Of a stretch of 64,000 nucleotides of DNA, positions 55,560 to 63,974 are shown piece after piece; position 1 is the stretch's first letter; every line of letters starts with the position of its first letter. The DNA is taken from contig NZ_JAPKIB010000007.1 in the NCBI RefSeq assembly GCF_036759925.1, forward strand, positions 62,001-126,000, read 5' to 3'. This DNA is from Kluyvera sp036759925 (GTDB lineage: Bacteria; Pseudomonadota; Gammaproteobacteria; Enterobacterales; Enterobacteriaceae). The position numbers and the translations under genes are program-made. A model generated the notes under the pieces. The model worked only from the letters and a program-made list of their open reading frames with translations, ran no database searches and had not been told where the DNA came from.

Positions 55560-55575
55560 AGACATCTAAACGTCT
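55560..55575. promoter_or_regulatory. Tandem MetJ boxes
   Basis: AGACATCT followed at once by AAACGTCT; each matches the MetJ consensus AGACGTCT at 7 of 8 bases and they are in the 8-bp tandem register MetJ needs. They lie 68 bp before the methionine aminotransferase gene ybdL. Confidence 0.65.
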
Positions 55576-55642
55576 CGATTGCCAAACCCATTCGCCGTGT
55601 TATATTGATGTTAACTTTGGCATCACGAGCGGCAGACGCAGA

Positions 55643-56803
55643 ATGACGAATAAGCAACTCATCCCACAGAGCAAGTTACCCCATCTCGGCACCACTATTT
55701 TCACTCAGATGAGCGCGCTGGCGCAGCAGCACCAGGCGATTAACCTTTCGCAGGGGTTCCCTGATTTTGACGGCCCGTCTTATCTTCAGGCGCGGCTGGC
55801 GCATCATGTCGCCGCGGGCGCAAACCAATATGCGCCGATGGCCGGCGCGCTGGCGCTGCGTGAAGCGATTGCCGAAAAAACGCAGGCGCTGTACGGCCAT
55901 TCGCCGGATGTGAATAGCGATATTACGGTCACGGCCGGGGCAACCGAAGCGCTGTACGCGGCGATTACTGCCCTGGTGCGCAAAGGCGATGAGGTTATCT
56001 GCTTCGATCCAAGCTATGACAGCTATGCACCGGCGGTCGAACTCTCCGGCGGCATCGTGAAGCGTATCGCGTTGCAGCCGCCGCACTTCCGTGTCGACTG
56101 GCAGGCATTTGCCGACATGCTTAGTGATAAAACCCGGCTGGTTATTCTCAACACCCCGCATAACCCTTCCGCCACCGTATGGCAGGCGGCCGATTTTGAG
56201 GCGCTATGGCAGGTCATTGCTGAGCGAGAAATCTACGTGCTCAGCGATGAAGTGTATGAACATATCTGCTTTAGCGAAGCCGGGCACGCCAGCGTGCTGG
56301 CGCATCCGCAGCTTCGTGAGCGGGCGGTGGCGGTCTCATCGTTTGGCAAAACCTATCATATGACCGGCTGGAAGGTGGGGTACTGCGTCGCGCCCGCGCC
56401 GATAAGCGCCGAGCTGCGGAAGGTGCATCAATATCTGACCTTTGCCGTCAATACCCCGGCACAGCTGGCGCTGGCGGATATGCTGCGTGCTGAACCTGAG
56501 CACTACCGCCAGTTGCCTGATTTTTATCGGGCGCGCCGTGACCTGTTTATCGATGCGCTAAGCCAAAGCCGACTGAAGCTGCTGCCCTGCGAAGGCACCT
56601 ACTTCCTGCTAGCGGACTACAGCGCCATTTCCGAGCTGGATGACGTGAGCTTTTGCCAGTGGCTGACCACCGAAGTGGGCGTGGCGGCGATCCCGCTGTC
56701 GGTCTTCTGTGCGGCGCCGTTCCCGTATAAGCTGATTCGCCTATGCTTTGCCAAGCAGGAAGCGACGCTGCTGACCGCCGCCGAGCGTCTGTGCCGTCTG
56801 TAG
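55643..56803 (+). CDS. ybdL: Methionine/aromatic aminotransferase
   Basis: 386 residues, fold-type-I PLP enzyme: NLSQGFPDFDGP, TAGATEALYAAITALV, NTPHNPSATVW, PLP lysine in SSFGKTYHMTGWKVGYC. E. coli YbdL prefers methionine, histidine and phenylalanine. Met boxes upstream support a role in methionine metabolism. Converges on ybdM with no gap. The neighbour ybdH of E. coli is missing here. Confidence 0.93.
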   Translation: MTNKQLIPQSKLPHLGTTIFTQMSALAQQHQAINLSQGFPDFDGPSYLQARLAHHVAAGANQYAPMAGALALREAIAEKTQALYGHSPDVNSDITVTAGATEALYAAITALVRKGDEVICFDPSYDSYAPAVELSGGIVKRIALQPPHFRVDWQAFADMLSDKTRLVILNTPHNPSATVWQAADFEALWQVIAEREIYVLSDEVYEHICFSEAGHASVLAHPQLRERAVAVSSFGKTYHMTGWKVGYCVAPAPISAELRKVHQYLTFAVNTPAQLALADMLRAEPEHYRQLPDFYRARRDLFIDALSQSRLKLLPCEGTYFLLADYSAISELDDVSFCQWLTTEVGVAAIPLSVFCAAPFPYKLIRLCFAKQEATLLTAAERLCRL

Positions 56804-57430
56804 CTATTTGACCGTCCAGGCCTGTGAGTACTGGCGATTGCCAAATAGTTCGCACAGGCCATTAATCTGCTTAAGACGCAGAATTTCATCGGCATCCATG
56901 CCCAGTTCCTGACCGATTTTCTCGTCATCCCAGCCAAGCTGGCTTAGCTCACGCACGATATCGGACATTGCGCCTATCTGGTGGCGACCGCGCGCGCGAT
57001 TATGGCGAATGGTGGCCGCCATCCGTGAGGGTTGCGAATGGTCGCTATTTTCTAGCTGGGTAATCGGCAGATAGCCGTGGAAGCGTTTTTTCAGCGCGGC
57101 TTTTGACTGCGACAGCAGATGGCGGTGGAAACCATCGACAATCTCGTAGGCGTTGCTGTTTTTCGCAATCACCACAATCGGTTGAGTAAAACCGTCGGCT
57201 TCCAGTGATTTGGTGAGCAGCCGCTTTTCTGGCGGGGCCATATTGTTCGGGTTGTAGTCATTCGGTGAAACCTGCTCTTCTTTTACCCACAGTACGCAGT
57301 CAATCGGCTGGTCGCGAAACGGGCTTTCCTCGTGTAAGGCCTGTCGAAACTGGTTAATCGCGTCGATTTTCGCATCATCCGATAAGGTTTTTAGATAGCC
57401 TTGCAGCTGTGCAATCAGTTTTTGTTGCAT
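56804..57430 (-). CDS. ybdM: ParB-like nuclease-domain protein YbdM (IbrB-like)
   Basis: 208 residues from the ATG at 57430 (GGGGA 6 bases upstream), overlapping the end of ybdN by 16 bases. A ParB/sulfiredoxin-like fold (QPIVVIAKNSNAYEIVDGFHRHLLSQ) is followed by a helix-turn-helix-like C-terminal part (DIVRELSQLGWDDEKIGQELGMDADEILRLKQ). Homologous to IbrB, which with IbrA regulates immunoglobulin-binding genes in some E. coli. DNA-related role inferred. Confidence 0.88.
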   Translation of the reverse strand: MQQKLIAQLQGYLKTLSDDAKIDAINQFRQALHEESPFRDQPIDCVLWVKEEQVSPNDYNPNNMAPPEKRLLTKSLEADGFTQPIVVIAKNSNAYEIVDGFHRHLLSQSKAALKKRFHGYLPITQLENSDHSQPSRMAATIRHNRARGRHQIGAMSDIVRELSQLGWDDEKIGQELGMDADEILRLKQINGLCELFGNRQYSQAWTVK

Positions 57431-58638
57431 AGTAATCCCCATTGTTGACGCTTCTGTTCCATGCGCGCGCGATACCGTTGGTAGTGGCTGGCTTTTGTTG
57501 GGCTGAAAGAGAGCATCCGGCACCAGTAATCATTGTTTAATAAGACTTTGCAGATTCGTCGCCACGACGGAATGTCTTTAGAACCGAGATCTTTTTCCTG
57601 ACTGTCAGGGATATCTTCCCATCCCTGTTTTTGGTACCAGTGCAGATAGACGGCGATTTTATTGCGATAGTGGTCGGCGGTGGCTTCCGGCATGCTGTAC
57701 AGCAGGAAATGGGCGTAACTGCGCCAGCTGTGATGCTGCGGCTTTTCGATTTTGCGATGACCGTAGAACTGGTTATCCTGCCCAGCATAGATCCCGCCGC
57801 TGTGCGCGCCGCTCACCCGCTGGCACATTGCGGCCCAGCGTTCAGGCTCAAGGACGTGATAGAGCCACAGCCCCTGTCGCTGCTCCGGGCCAAAGGGTTC
57901 ACATATACGCATGTAGCGCAGCGGCACGCCCGCCTGATACATCAGGTCATAGAGTGGATTGTAGGGCAGCTTACTTTTGGCAAACCAGGTCCAGACATCT
58001 GCCGTTTTCCAGTCATAGATCGGATAGACATACCAGGCATGATTTCCCGGCGCGACGGTCGTCCAGGGCATATCGTCGGCGAAACGGCGCTTGCGCTGCG
58101 AGGCTATGGTCAAAAAGCGGTTGTAAGATTCGTCGGCGCGAATACCAACCATCACGGCGGCAGGGCGCTGCTGCGAAAACCAGTCGGCAAATTTCTGCAC
58201 AAACAGTTCGAAGGTCATACCCGGTTCATAAAATGAGAAAAAATTGGGGTCGGTAATCGCATCTTCAGGCGGTTGTCTGACCCATTTTGCCCCCGGCTCC
58301 CAGCACTGCCACTCGGGGTTAAATTGGGTCAGCGAATTTTGGGTGGTCAGCGGTAGAGCAACCCAATAAAAGGTCTCAATGACGTCGCTATACCGTCTGC
58401 GCAATTTCTCACAATGATTGATGGTATAGGAGAACTGCGCTTCCCAATCAATAAACAGCACGCTAAATTTTTTCCCTGATTGACGTGCCAGTTCCGCGGC
58501 TAAATGCAGCATGACCGTTGAATCTTTCCCGCCGGAAAAAGAGATACAAACGCGGGGTAAATTATTCAGCGTCCAGCTTATCCGTTCCCGACTTGCCTCC
58601 AGTACGGAGAGAGGTAAGGGGAGTTTGACGATTGACAT
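57415..58638 (-). CDS. ybdN: PAPS-reductase-like ATP-pyrophosphatase YbdN (IbrA-like)
   Basis: 407 residues with a PP-loop (SFSGGKDSTVMLHLAAEL, about 34-51) and a DUF3440 C-terminal part. No PAPS-reductase ECGLH motif at the C-terminus is seen, so sulfate reduction is unlikely. Translationally coupled to ybdM. The pair resembles IbrA/IbrB and, more loosely, PP-loop/ParB gene pairs of DNA-modifying systems. Confidence 0.9.
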   Translation of the reverse strand: MSIVKLPLPLSVLEASRERISWTLNNLPRVCISFSGGKDSTVMLHLAAELARQSGKKFSVLFIDWEAQFSYTINHCEKLRRRYSDVIETFYWVALPLTTQNSLTQFNPEWQCWEPGAKWVRQPPEDAITDPNFFSFYEPGMTFELFVQKFADWFSQQRPAAVMVGIRADESYNRFLTIASQRKRRFADDMPWTTVAPGNHAWYVYPIYDWKTADVWTWFAKSKLPYNPLYDLMYQAGVPLRYMRICEPFGPEQRQGLWLYHVLEPERWAAMCQRVSGAHSGGIYAGQDNQFYGHRKIEKPQHHSWRSYAHFLLYSMPEATADHYRNKIAVYLHWYQKQGWEDIPDSQEKDLGSKDIPSWRRICKVLLNNDYWCRMLSFSPTKASHYQRYRARMEQKRQQWGLLCNKN

Positions 58639-58744
58639 AAATCAGCAATCCTTTATGGCGATGATGTCTAAAAAGGTGCTGATTATAGTACGCTATTATG
58701 AGAAGTAATAAATAAGATAATGTATATAATCTGTTTATGAATTA

Positions 58745-59674
58745 TTAAATTTCATCCATTTCATGAATGAAATTATTGTGTTTAACCTTCCTGATAATAT
58801 CGGCAAAGAAAGGGGAGCTCATCGATGCACGACTGTAAACCATGTACAACGTAAACGTTGGCAGTGGTAAAGGACTCGATATTTCCTTTAATCCTAAGGT
58901 GTCTTTTAATAAATCATAAATTAGTTTAGGAACTAAGCCTGCTAAATCACTCTGATGAATGACGTTGAAAATAGTCATTAGCGAGGGTGAGGTGAATGCA
59001 AAATCTCTTTCGGCTAAACGTACGGTATTGGGGGCCTTCTGAAATTCTTTGACCTGATGCTCGCGGGTTTGAAATAGAGTAAACCTTTCCTTCTCAAGCT
59101 CTTCTAGCGTTGCAGTATCGCCTAAACGGGGATGATCTTTACGGCACACCAGTGCGACTGGGCATTCACAAAACGGCACGCTCACCAGCGCTCGGTTGTG
59201 GCATTGCTCCATGGTGAACACCACGTCAGCTTTGCGGTAGTTCATAATCTCTTCGATTTCATCCGTGTCAGCTGCCGTGTCATGATAAACCACCTCAAGA
59301 TTGGGTTCATCAAGAAGGATGTTCATAAAGTTGGTCAGCTTTGGCAAGGCATGAAACTGTGGGCCGTAAACGACAAAACGCTTTTTGAGATCGGTTTTCC
59401 CCATAATGTTAATTGTTTTTTCAATACTATTCAGGTTCTCTTCCAGATGGAGATGTAAATTTTCCGCCACGGTGGTTGGGGAAATACCTTTCCCGGAACG
59501 AACAAATAGGGGGTCGTCTAACTGGACGCGTAGGCGCTGCAACGACTGACTGACCGCGGACGGGGTGATAAATAAGGTTTGCGCCGCTTTGCTAATACTC
59601 AGGTTCTGATATATGCACTCAAAAATGATGAGTAGGTTAAGATCAAATCGTTTGAGGTTGTAAAGGTTAGCCAT
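58745..59674 (-). CDS. ybdO: LysR-type transcriptional regulator YbdO
   Basis: 309 residues from the ATG at 59674 (AAGGA 8 bases upstream; the frame is open for 61 more codons but lacks family similarity). HTH with DLNLLIIFECIYQNLSISKAAQTLFITPSAVSQSLQRL, then a LysR effector domain. Orthologue of E. coli ybdO by sequence and position. Base composition is AT-richer than its neighbours, common in this gene's family. Targets unknown here. Confidence 0.85.
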   Translation of the reverse strand: MANLYNLKRFDLNLLIIFECIYQNLSISKAAQTLFITPSAVSQSLQRLRVQLDDPLFVRSGKGISPTTVAENLHLHLEENLNSIEKTINIMGKTDLKKRFVVYGPQFHALPKLTNFMNILLDEPNLEVVYHDTAADTDEIEEIMNYRKADVVFTMEQCHNRALVSVPFCECPVALVCRKDHPRLGDTATLEELEKERFTLFQTREHQVKEFQKAPNTVRLAERDFAFTSPSLMTIFNVIHQSDLAGLVPKLIYDLLKDTLGLKEISSPLPLPTFTLYMVYSRASMSSPFFADIIRKVKHNNFIHEMDEI

Positions 59675-60189
59675 GATGAAGTCCTTTATTTTTACAAAAT
59701 ATATACATGACAAAACCTCTGTCATGTCTTCTCGAAACCATCCATGTGTTCGAAAAACTACATTGAAAATTAATCTATTCTGAATATATAACAGGCGGGG
59801 GTGTCGATCCACTCTTTCGTTAAAACAATATACATCCATTTGGTGAATAATATTCATTGGGATGACTATTGTTTACTGCTTATTATCATTTTTATCTTTT
59901 TATTATCGGGATGAACAGTTCTCTGATGTCTGCTGTTTTGTTTCAGAGAATAAATATCTGACCGCCTGTCGCACCTTGAATTATGCCAATCAATTCCTTG
60001 TTGTTGATGATTCTGAATTCAGATTCGAAAGACCTAATAGGAATAGGATGAACATACTGTTCGTTTGGGTAAATAATATTCTGCAATAGAAAAAATCTGT
60101 AAAATCAGTGGGTAATGAACAACGAACGGCGTAGGCTATCACAGCCATAGATAAGACCGACGCCAGGTCGATTGCCCTTCGCGGCGCAG

Positions 60190-60318
60190 GGTGATGTAAT
60201 CCAGGTGCTGTTACCACCTTTGTTAAGGTGATGTAGAGCGCAACAATAAGCCAGCCTGGCTGGCGCTGAATTCACCTGCTGGGGATTCAGGTAACGGGGC
60301 CGCTGATGCGGCCTTTTT
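60190..60318 (+). ncRNA. Candidate small RNA upstream of ahpC
   Basis: The 809-bp ybdO-ahpC gap, where E. coli has dsbG, has no gene. On the plus strand it holds stacked hairpins: CACCTT/AAGGTG (60215-60230), GCCAGC/GCTGGC (60250-60264), ACCTG/CAGGT (60274-60292), and then a strong terminator GGCCGC-TGAT-GCGGCC-TTTTT (60298-60318). The terminator has no plus-strand gene before it, so an independent short transcript is likely. The 5' end and promoter are not evident. The AT-rich stretch 59680-60100 shows nothing convincing. Confidence 0.45.
60298..60318 (+). terminator. Rho-independent terminator ahead of ahpC promoter
   Basis: GGCCGC-TGAT-GCGGCC followed by five T. It isolates the ahpC promoter from upstream transcription, or ends the candidate RNA described at 60190-60318. 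Confidence 0.85.
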
Positions 60319-60369
60319 ACGTCTGGGGATGAGCGATTTGTGCCCGTCCTCGTCATAGGTTCACAAAGC

Positions 60370-60483
60370 TGTCTTGTTCCGGTTGTTAGATAACGCTTAT
60401 TGATTTGATAATGTAAACGCATTGGTCGAATCAGGAAAAAGTCGTTAACTTAGACCTCAACGAAAACACGGAGGAAGTACTCG
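60370..60483 (+). promoter_or_regulatory. ahpC promoter region (presumed OxyR-controlled)
   Basis: The last 110 bp before ahpC (TTGATTTGATAATGTAAACGCATT and GAAAACACGGAGGAAG) resemble the E. coli ahpC leader, where OxyR activates. I can see GATA-type half-sites but not a full OxyR consensus. The GGAGG ribosome-binding site is strong, as expected for an abundant protein. Confidence 0.45.
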
Positions 60484-61047
60484 ATGTCTTTAATTAATAC
60501 CAAAATCAAACCTTTCAAAAACCAGGCGTTCAAAAACGGTGAATTCGTAGAAGTTACCGAGAAAGATACCGAAGGTCGCTGGAGCGTCTTCTTCTTCTAC
60601 CCGGCTGACTTCACCTTCGTATGCCCGACCGAACTGGGCGACGTAGCTGACCATTACGAAGAGCTGCAGAAACTGGGCGTGGACGTGTACTCTGTTTCTA
60701 CCGACACCCACTTCACCCACAAAGCATGGCACAGCAGCTCTGACACCATCGCGAAAATCAAATACGCGATGATCGGCGACCCGACTGGCGCCCTGACCCG
60801 TAACTTCGACAACATGCGTGAAGATGAAGGTCTGGCAGACCGTGCAACCTTCGTTGTTGACCCACAGGGTATCATCCAGGCAATCGAAGTTACCGCCGAA
60901 GGTATCGGCCGTGATGCTTCTGACCTGCTGCGTAAAATCAAGGCAGCTCAGTATGTTGCTTCTCACCCAGGCGAAGTGTGCCCGGCTAAATGGAAAGAAG
61001 GCGAAGCCACTCTGGCTCCATCTTTGGACCTGGTCGGCAAAATCTAA
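60484..61047 (+). CDS. ahpC: Alkyl hydroperoxide reductase peroxiredoxin AhpC
   Basis: 187 residues, typical 2-Cys peroxiredoxin. Peroxidatic Cys47 in FTFVCPTEL and resolving Cys166 in GEVCPAKW. Reduces H2O2, organic peroxides and peroxynitrite, recycled by AhpF encoded downstream. Codon use is highly biased, a sign of high expression. Confidence 0.97.
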   Translation: MSLINTKIKPFKNQAFKNGEFVEVTEKDTEGRWSVFFFYPADFTFVCPTELGDVADHYEELQKLGVDVYSVSTDTHFTHKAWHSSSDTIAKIKYAMIGDPTGALTRNFDNMREDEGLADRATFVVDPQGIIQAIEVTAEGIGRDASDLLRKIKAAQYVASHPGEVCPAKWKEGEATLAPSLDLVGKI

Positions 61048-61077
61048 GTCGTCTTCTGCCGGCGGCGCTGCACTGGC

Positions 61078-61147
61078 CTACCGCATGTAGGCCGGATAAA
61101 CGCAGTGCCATCCGGCATCCAACAGGCGCGCTTCTGCGCCTGTTTAA
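61078..61147. repeat. REP unit plus terminator between ahpC and ahpF
   Basis: A REP unit (TGTAGGCCGGATAAACGCAGTGCC) is followed by AACAGGCGC-GCTTCT-GCGCCTGTT and a short T tract. It could end or stabilise the ahpC mRNA, giving more AhpC than AhpF. Confidence 0.7.
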
Positions 61148-61230
61148 TCCCAGCATCATGATGCAAGTTGCTTACAGGCAGCTCGTATGTGGCTGCTTGC
61201 ATGATGATGTTTTAAGCCCAGGAGATAAAA

Positions 61231-62796
61231 ATGCTCGACACCAACATGAAAACCCAGCTCAAGGCCTACCTTGAGAAGCTGACCAAACCTGTTGAGCTGA
61301 TTGCCACGCTGGATGACAGCGCTAAATCGGCAGAGATCAAGGAACTGTTGGCTGAAATCGCTGAACTGTCAGATAAAGTGACCTTTAAAGAAGACAACAC
61401 GCTCGCGGTACGTAAGCCATCGTTCCTGATTACTAACCCAGGTTCCGACCAGGGCCCACGCTTTGCAGGCTCTCCGCTTGGCCACGAGTTTACCTCGCTG
61501 GTGCTGGCGCTGCTGTGGACCGGTGGTCACCCATCGAAAGAAGCGCAGTCTCTGCTGGAGCAGATCCGCGATATCGACGGCGACTTTGAATTTGAAACCT
61601 ACTACTCGCTCTCTTGCCACAACTGCCCGGATGTGGTGCAGGCGCTGAACCTGATGTCGGTACTGAACCCGCGCATCAAGCATACGGCCATTGACGGCGG
61701 TACGTTCCAGAATGAAATTACCGATCGTAATGTGATGGGCGTTCCGGCGGTCTATATGAACGGTCAGGAGTTTGGTCAGGGTCGTATGACGCTGACTGAA
61801 ATCGTGGCGAAAGTGGATACCGGCGCGGAAAAACGTGCGGCGGAAGAGCTGAATAAACGTGATGCTTACGATGTGCTGATCGTCGGTTCCGGCCCGTCCG
61901 GTGCAGCAGCGGCGGTTTACTCTGCGCGCAAAGGTATTCGTACCGGCCTGATGGGTGAACGTTTTGGCGGCCAGGTGCTGGACACCGTCGATATCGAAAA
62001 CTACATCTCCGTGCCAAAAACCGAAGGCCAGAAACTGGCAGGCGCGCTGAAGGCGCACGTGAGCGACTATGACGTAGATGTGATTGACTCCCAGAGCGCG
62101 TCTAAGCTGATTCCTGCCTCGGTTGAAGGCGGCCTGCATCAGATTGAAACCGCTTCTGGCGCGGTGCTGAAAGCGCGCAGCGTTATCATCGCGACCGGTG
62201 CCAAATGGCGTAACATGAACGTACCGGGTGAAGATCAGTATCGTACTAAGGGTGTTACCTACTGCCCACACTGCGACGGCCCGCTGTTTAAAGGTAAACG
62301 CGTGGCGGTCATCGGCGGCGGTAACTCCGGCGTTGAAGCGGCCATCGATCTGGCTGGCGTGGTTGAACACGTGACCCTGCTTGAGTTTGCGCCAGAAATG
62401 AAGGCCGACCAGGTGCTGCAGGATAAAGTGCGCAGCCTGAAAAACGTCGACATTATTCTCAACGCACAAACGACAGAAGTGAAAGGTGACGGCAGTAAAG
62501 TCACCGGCCTGCAGTATCGTGACCGCGTCAGCGGCGACGAGCATCACGTGGAACTGGCGGGGATTTTTGTCCAGATTGGCCTGCTGCCAAATACCAACTG
62601 GCTGGAAGGCGCGATTGAGCGTAACCGCATGGGTGAAATCATCATTGATGCGAAATGCGAGACCAACGTGAAGGGCGTATTCGCCGCGGGCGACTGCACC
62701 ACCGTGCCGTACAAACAGATTATCATCGCCGCTGGCGAAGGTGCGAAGGCGTCACTGAGTTCATTTGACTACCTGATTCGTACCAAAACTGCATAA
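61231..62796 (+). CDS. ahpF: Alkyl hydroperoxide reductase flavoprotein AhpF
   Basis: 521 residues, same length as E. coli. N-terminal double-thioredoxin domain with SCHNCPD, FAD-binding GSGPSGAAAAVYSARKG, redox CPHCDG, NADH motif GGGNSGVEAAIDLAG, and FAAGDCTTVPYKQI. Transfers electrons from NADH to AhpC. Strong terminator follows. Confidence 0.97.
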   Translation: MLDTNMKTQLKAYLEKLTKPVELIATLDDSAKSAEIKELLAEIAELSDKVTFKEDNTLAVRKPSFLITNPGSDQGPRFAGSPLGHEFTSLVLALLWTGGHPSKEAQSLLEQIRDIDGDFEFETYYSLSCHNCPDVVQALNLMSVLNPRIKHTAIDGGTFQNEITDRNVMGVPAVYMNGQEFGQGRMTLTEIVAKVDTGAEKRAAEELNKRDAYDVLIVGSGPSGAAAAVYSARKGIRTGLMGERFGGQVLDTVDIENYISVPKTEGQKLAGALKAHVSDYDVDVIDSQSASKLIPASVEGGLHQIETASGAVLKARSVIIATGAKWRNMNVPGEDQYRTKGVTYCPHCDGPLFKGKRVAVIGGGNSGVEAAIDLAGVVEHVTLLEFAPEMKADQVLQDKVRSLKNVDIILNAQTTEVKGDGSKVTGLQYRDRVSGDEHHVELAGIFVQIGLLPNTNWLEGAIERNRMGEIIIDAKCETNVKGVFAAGDCTTVPYKQIIIAAGEGAKASLSSFDYLIRTKTA

Positions 62797-62820
62797 AAAG
62801 AAGACAATGCCTGCAATGTC

Positions 62821-62848
62821 AAAGGCCACCGAAAGGTGGCCTTTTTTT
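62821..62848 (+). terminator. Terminator of ahpF
   Basis: AAAGGCCACC-GAAA-GGTGGCCTTTTTTT. A 10-bp stem with a GNRA loop and seven T. Confidence 0.92.
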
Positions 62849-62861
62849 GTGGCTGCTATTT

Positions 62862-62890
62862 CCCGGCGGCGCTTCGCCTGGCCGGGCTAC
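62862..62890. repeat. REP element between ahpF and uspG
   Basis: CCCGGCGGCGCTTCGCCTGGCCGGGCTAC, the window's common REP unit, next to the uspG stop codon. E. coli ybdR, usually near here, is absent. Confidence 0.75.
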
Positions 62891-62891
62891 A

Positions 62892-63320
62892 TTATCTGAC
62901 GACTAATACTGGGATATGCGCGTGGCGGATAACGCTGGAAGCGTTGGAGCCAAGCAGGTGCGTGCTGATAGACGGGTTACGTGAACCGATCACCACCATA
63001 TCAGCGTTCAGCTCTTCCGCCAGTTCGTTCACGGCATCGCGGACGCTGCCGAGGCGAACGTGAAGCTTAATACGCGAAGGGTCGATGCTGAAATGACTCA
63101 CCATGGTGGTCAGACGGCTTTCGGCTTCCTGCTGCAGATGCTCTTCAAAGCGGCGCAGGTCGGCGGCAAAGCGGCTCATGGTGTAGCTGGCCGACGCGGG
63201 CAGCACGTGAAGCAGATGGATAATGCCATCCTGCTGGGCTAAAAATTCCGCGTGACGAACGGCTTTGTCACTCAATTCCATCTCAAAAACATCAACTGGC
63301 ATAATGATTGTTTTGTACAT
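62892..63320 (-). CDS. uspG: Universal stress protein G
   Basis: 142 residues from the ATG at 63320 (AAGGAGGAG upstream). UspA-fold protein: MYKTIIMPVDVFEMELSD and the ATP-loop-like VIGSRNPSISTHLLGSNASSVIRHAHIPVLVVR. Cytoplasmic ATP-binding stress protein (E. coli UspG, formerly YbdQ). Confidence 0.94.
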   Translation of the reverse strand: MYKTIIMPVDVFEMELSDKAVRHAEFLAQQDGIIHLLHVLPASASYTMSRFAADLRRFEEHLQQEAESRLTTMVSHFSIDPSRIKLHVRLGSVRDAVNELAEELNADMVVIGSRNPSISTHLLGSNASSVIRHAHIPVLVVR

Positions 63321-63461
63321 ATGGCTCCTCCTTGTCTTTGTGGAACTATCAGAACACATAATAGGTTCTAAATATGTCATTTAGTTCGCAAAATAGTTTA
63401 TCGAGGCGAAGGGAGTTGTAAAGTTTCGTGAGGCAGGAAGTAGCCGAAGGGACAAAACAGA

Positions 63462-63484
63462 AAGAGGATGCAGAACATCCTCTT
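63462..63484 (-). terminator. Terminator of rnk
   Basis: AAGAGGATG-CAGAA-CATCCTCTT, a perfect 9-bp stem with a T-rich tail on the minus strand, 20 bp after rnk. Confidence 0.85.
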
Positions 63485-63503
63485 AATAGGTTAGCGCGGG
63501 AGA

Positions 63504-63914
63504 TTAGCGATGAAATTCGCCTGCCGCTTCCGGCTGGTAAAGCAGCTCGAGCACTTCGAGATGGGTAGAAGTACCGCCCGGCAGTTCCCAGTGAATGGCG
63601 CTGCCTGCGCGCAGACCAAGCAGTGCCGCGCCAACCGGCGCCATCACGGAAAGCTGGCTGCTGCTGTCGGTCATCTGGGCCGGGAAGACCAGCGTGCGGA
63701 CGCGTTCTTCGCCGGTGGTGAGATCGCGGAATCTGACCTGGCTATTCATACTCACTACATCGTGCGGCATGTCCTCTGGGGCACACATCTGGGCACGATC
63801 CAGTTCGTCGTTTAGCGCGTTCGCCACCGGGGAATTTGCGTAAGCAGGTTGCTCAAGCAGGCGGTCGATACGCTCGGCATCGAACTCATTAATAATGATG
63901 GCAGGTCTGGTCAT
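63504..63914 (-). CDS. rnk: Nucleoside diphosphate kinase regulator Rnk
   Basis: 136 residues. GreA/GreB-like C-terminal domain (FPAQMTDSSSQLSVMAPVGAALLGLRAGSAIHWELPGG) with a short N-terminal coiled-coil (FDAERIDRLLEQPAYANSPVANALNDELDRAQM). It binds RNA polymerase near the secondary channel in E. coli. Same order relative to ahpF/uspG as E. coli. Confidence 0.94.
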   Translation of the reverse strand: MTRPAIIINEFDAERIDRLLEQPAYANSPVANALNDELDRAQMCAPEDMPHDVVSMNSQVRFRDLTTGEERVRTLVFPAQMTDSSSQLSVMAPVGAALLGLRAGSAIHWELPGGTSTHLEVLELLYQPEAAGEFHR

Positions 63915-63941
63915 TATTTACTCCATGTCTATCGATTATCC

Positions 63942-63974
63942 AAAAGAAAACCCTCACCGCCAGCGGCAAGGGTT
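63942..63974 (-). terminator. Terminator of a gene beyond the right edge
   Basis: On the minus strand AACCCTTGCCGC...GCGGTGAGGGTT ends in TTTCTTTT. In E. coli order the upstream minus-strand gene would be rna (RNase I), outside this window. Confidence 0.75.

Noticed and set aside
59862..60089. 75-residue plus-strand ORF between ybdO and ahpC
   Set aside because: AT-rich, no ribosome-binding site, no recognisable family; more likely chance.
61369..62547. 392-residue minus-strand ORF opposite ahpF
   Set aside because: Antisense shadow of a highly biased gene; no family resemblance and no ribosome-binding site.
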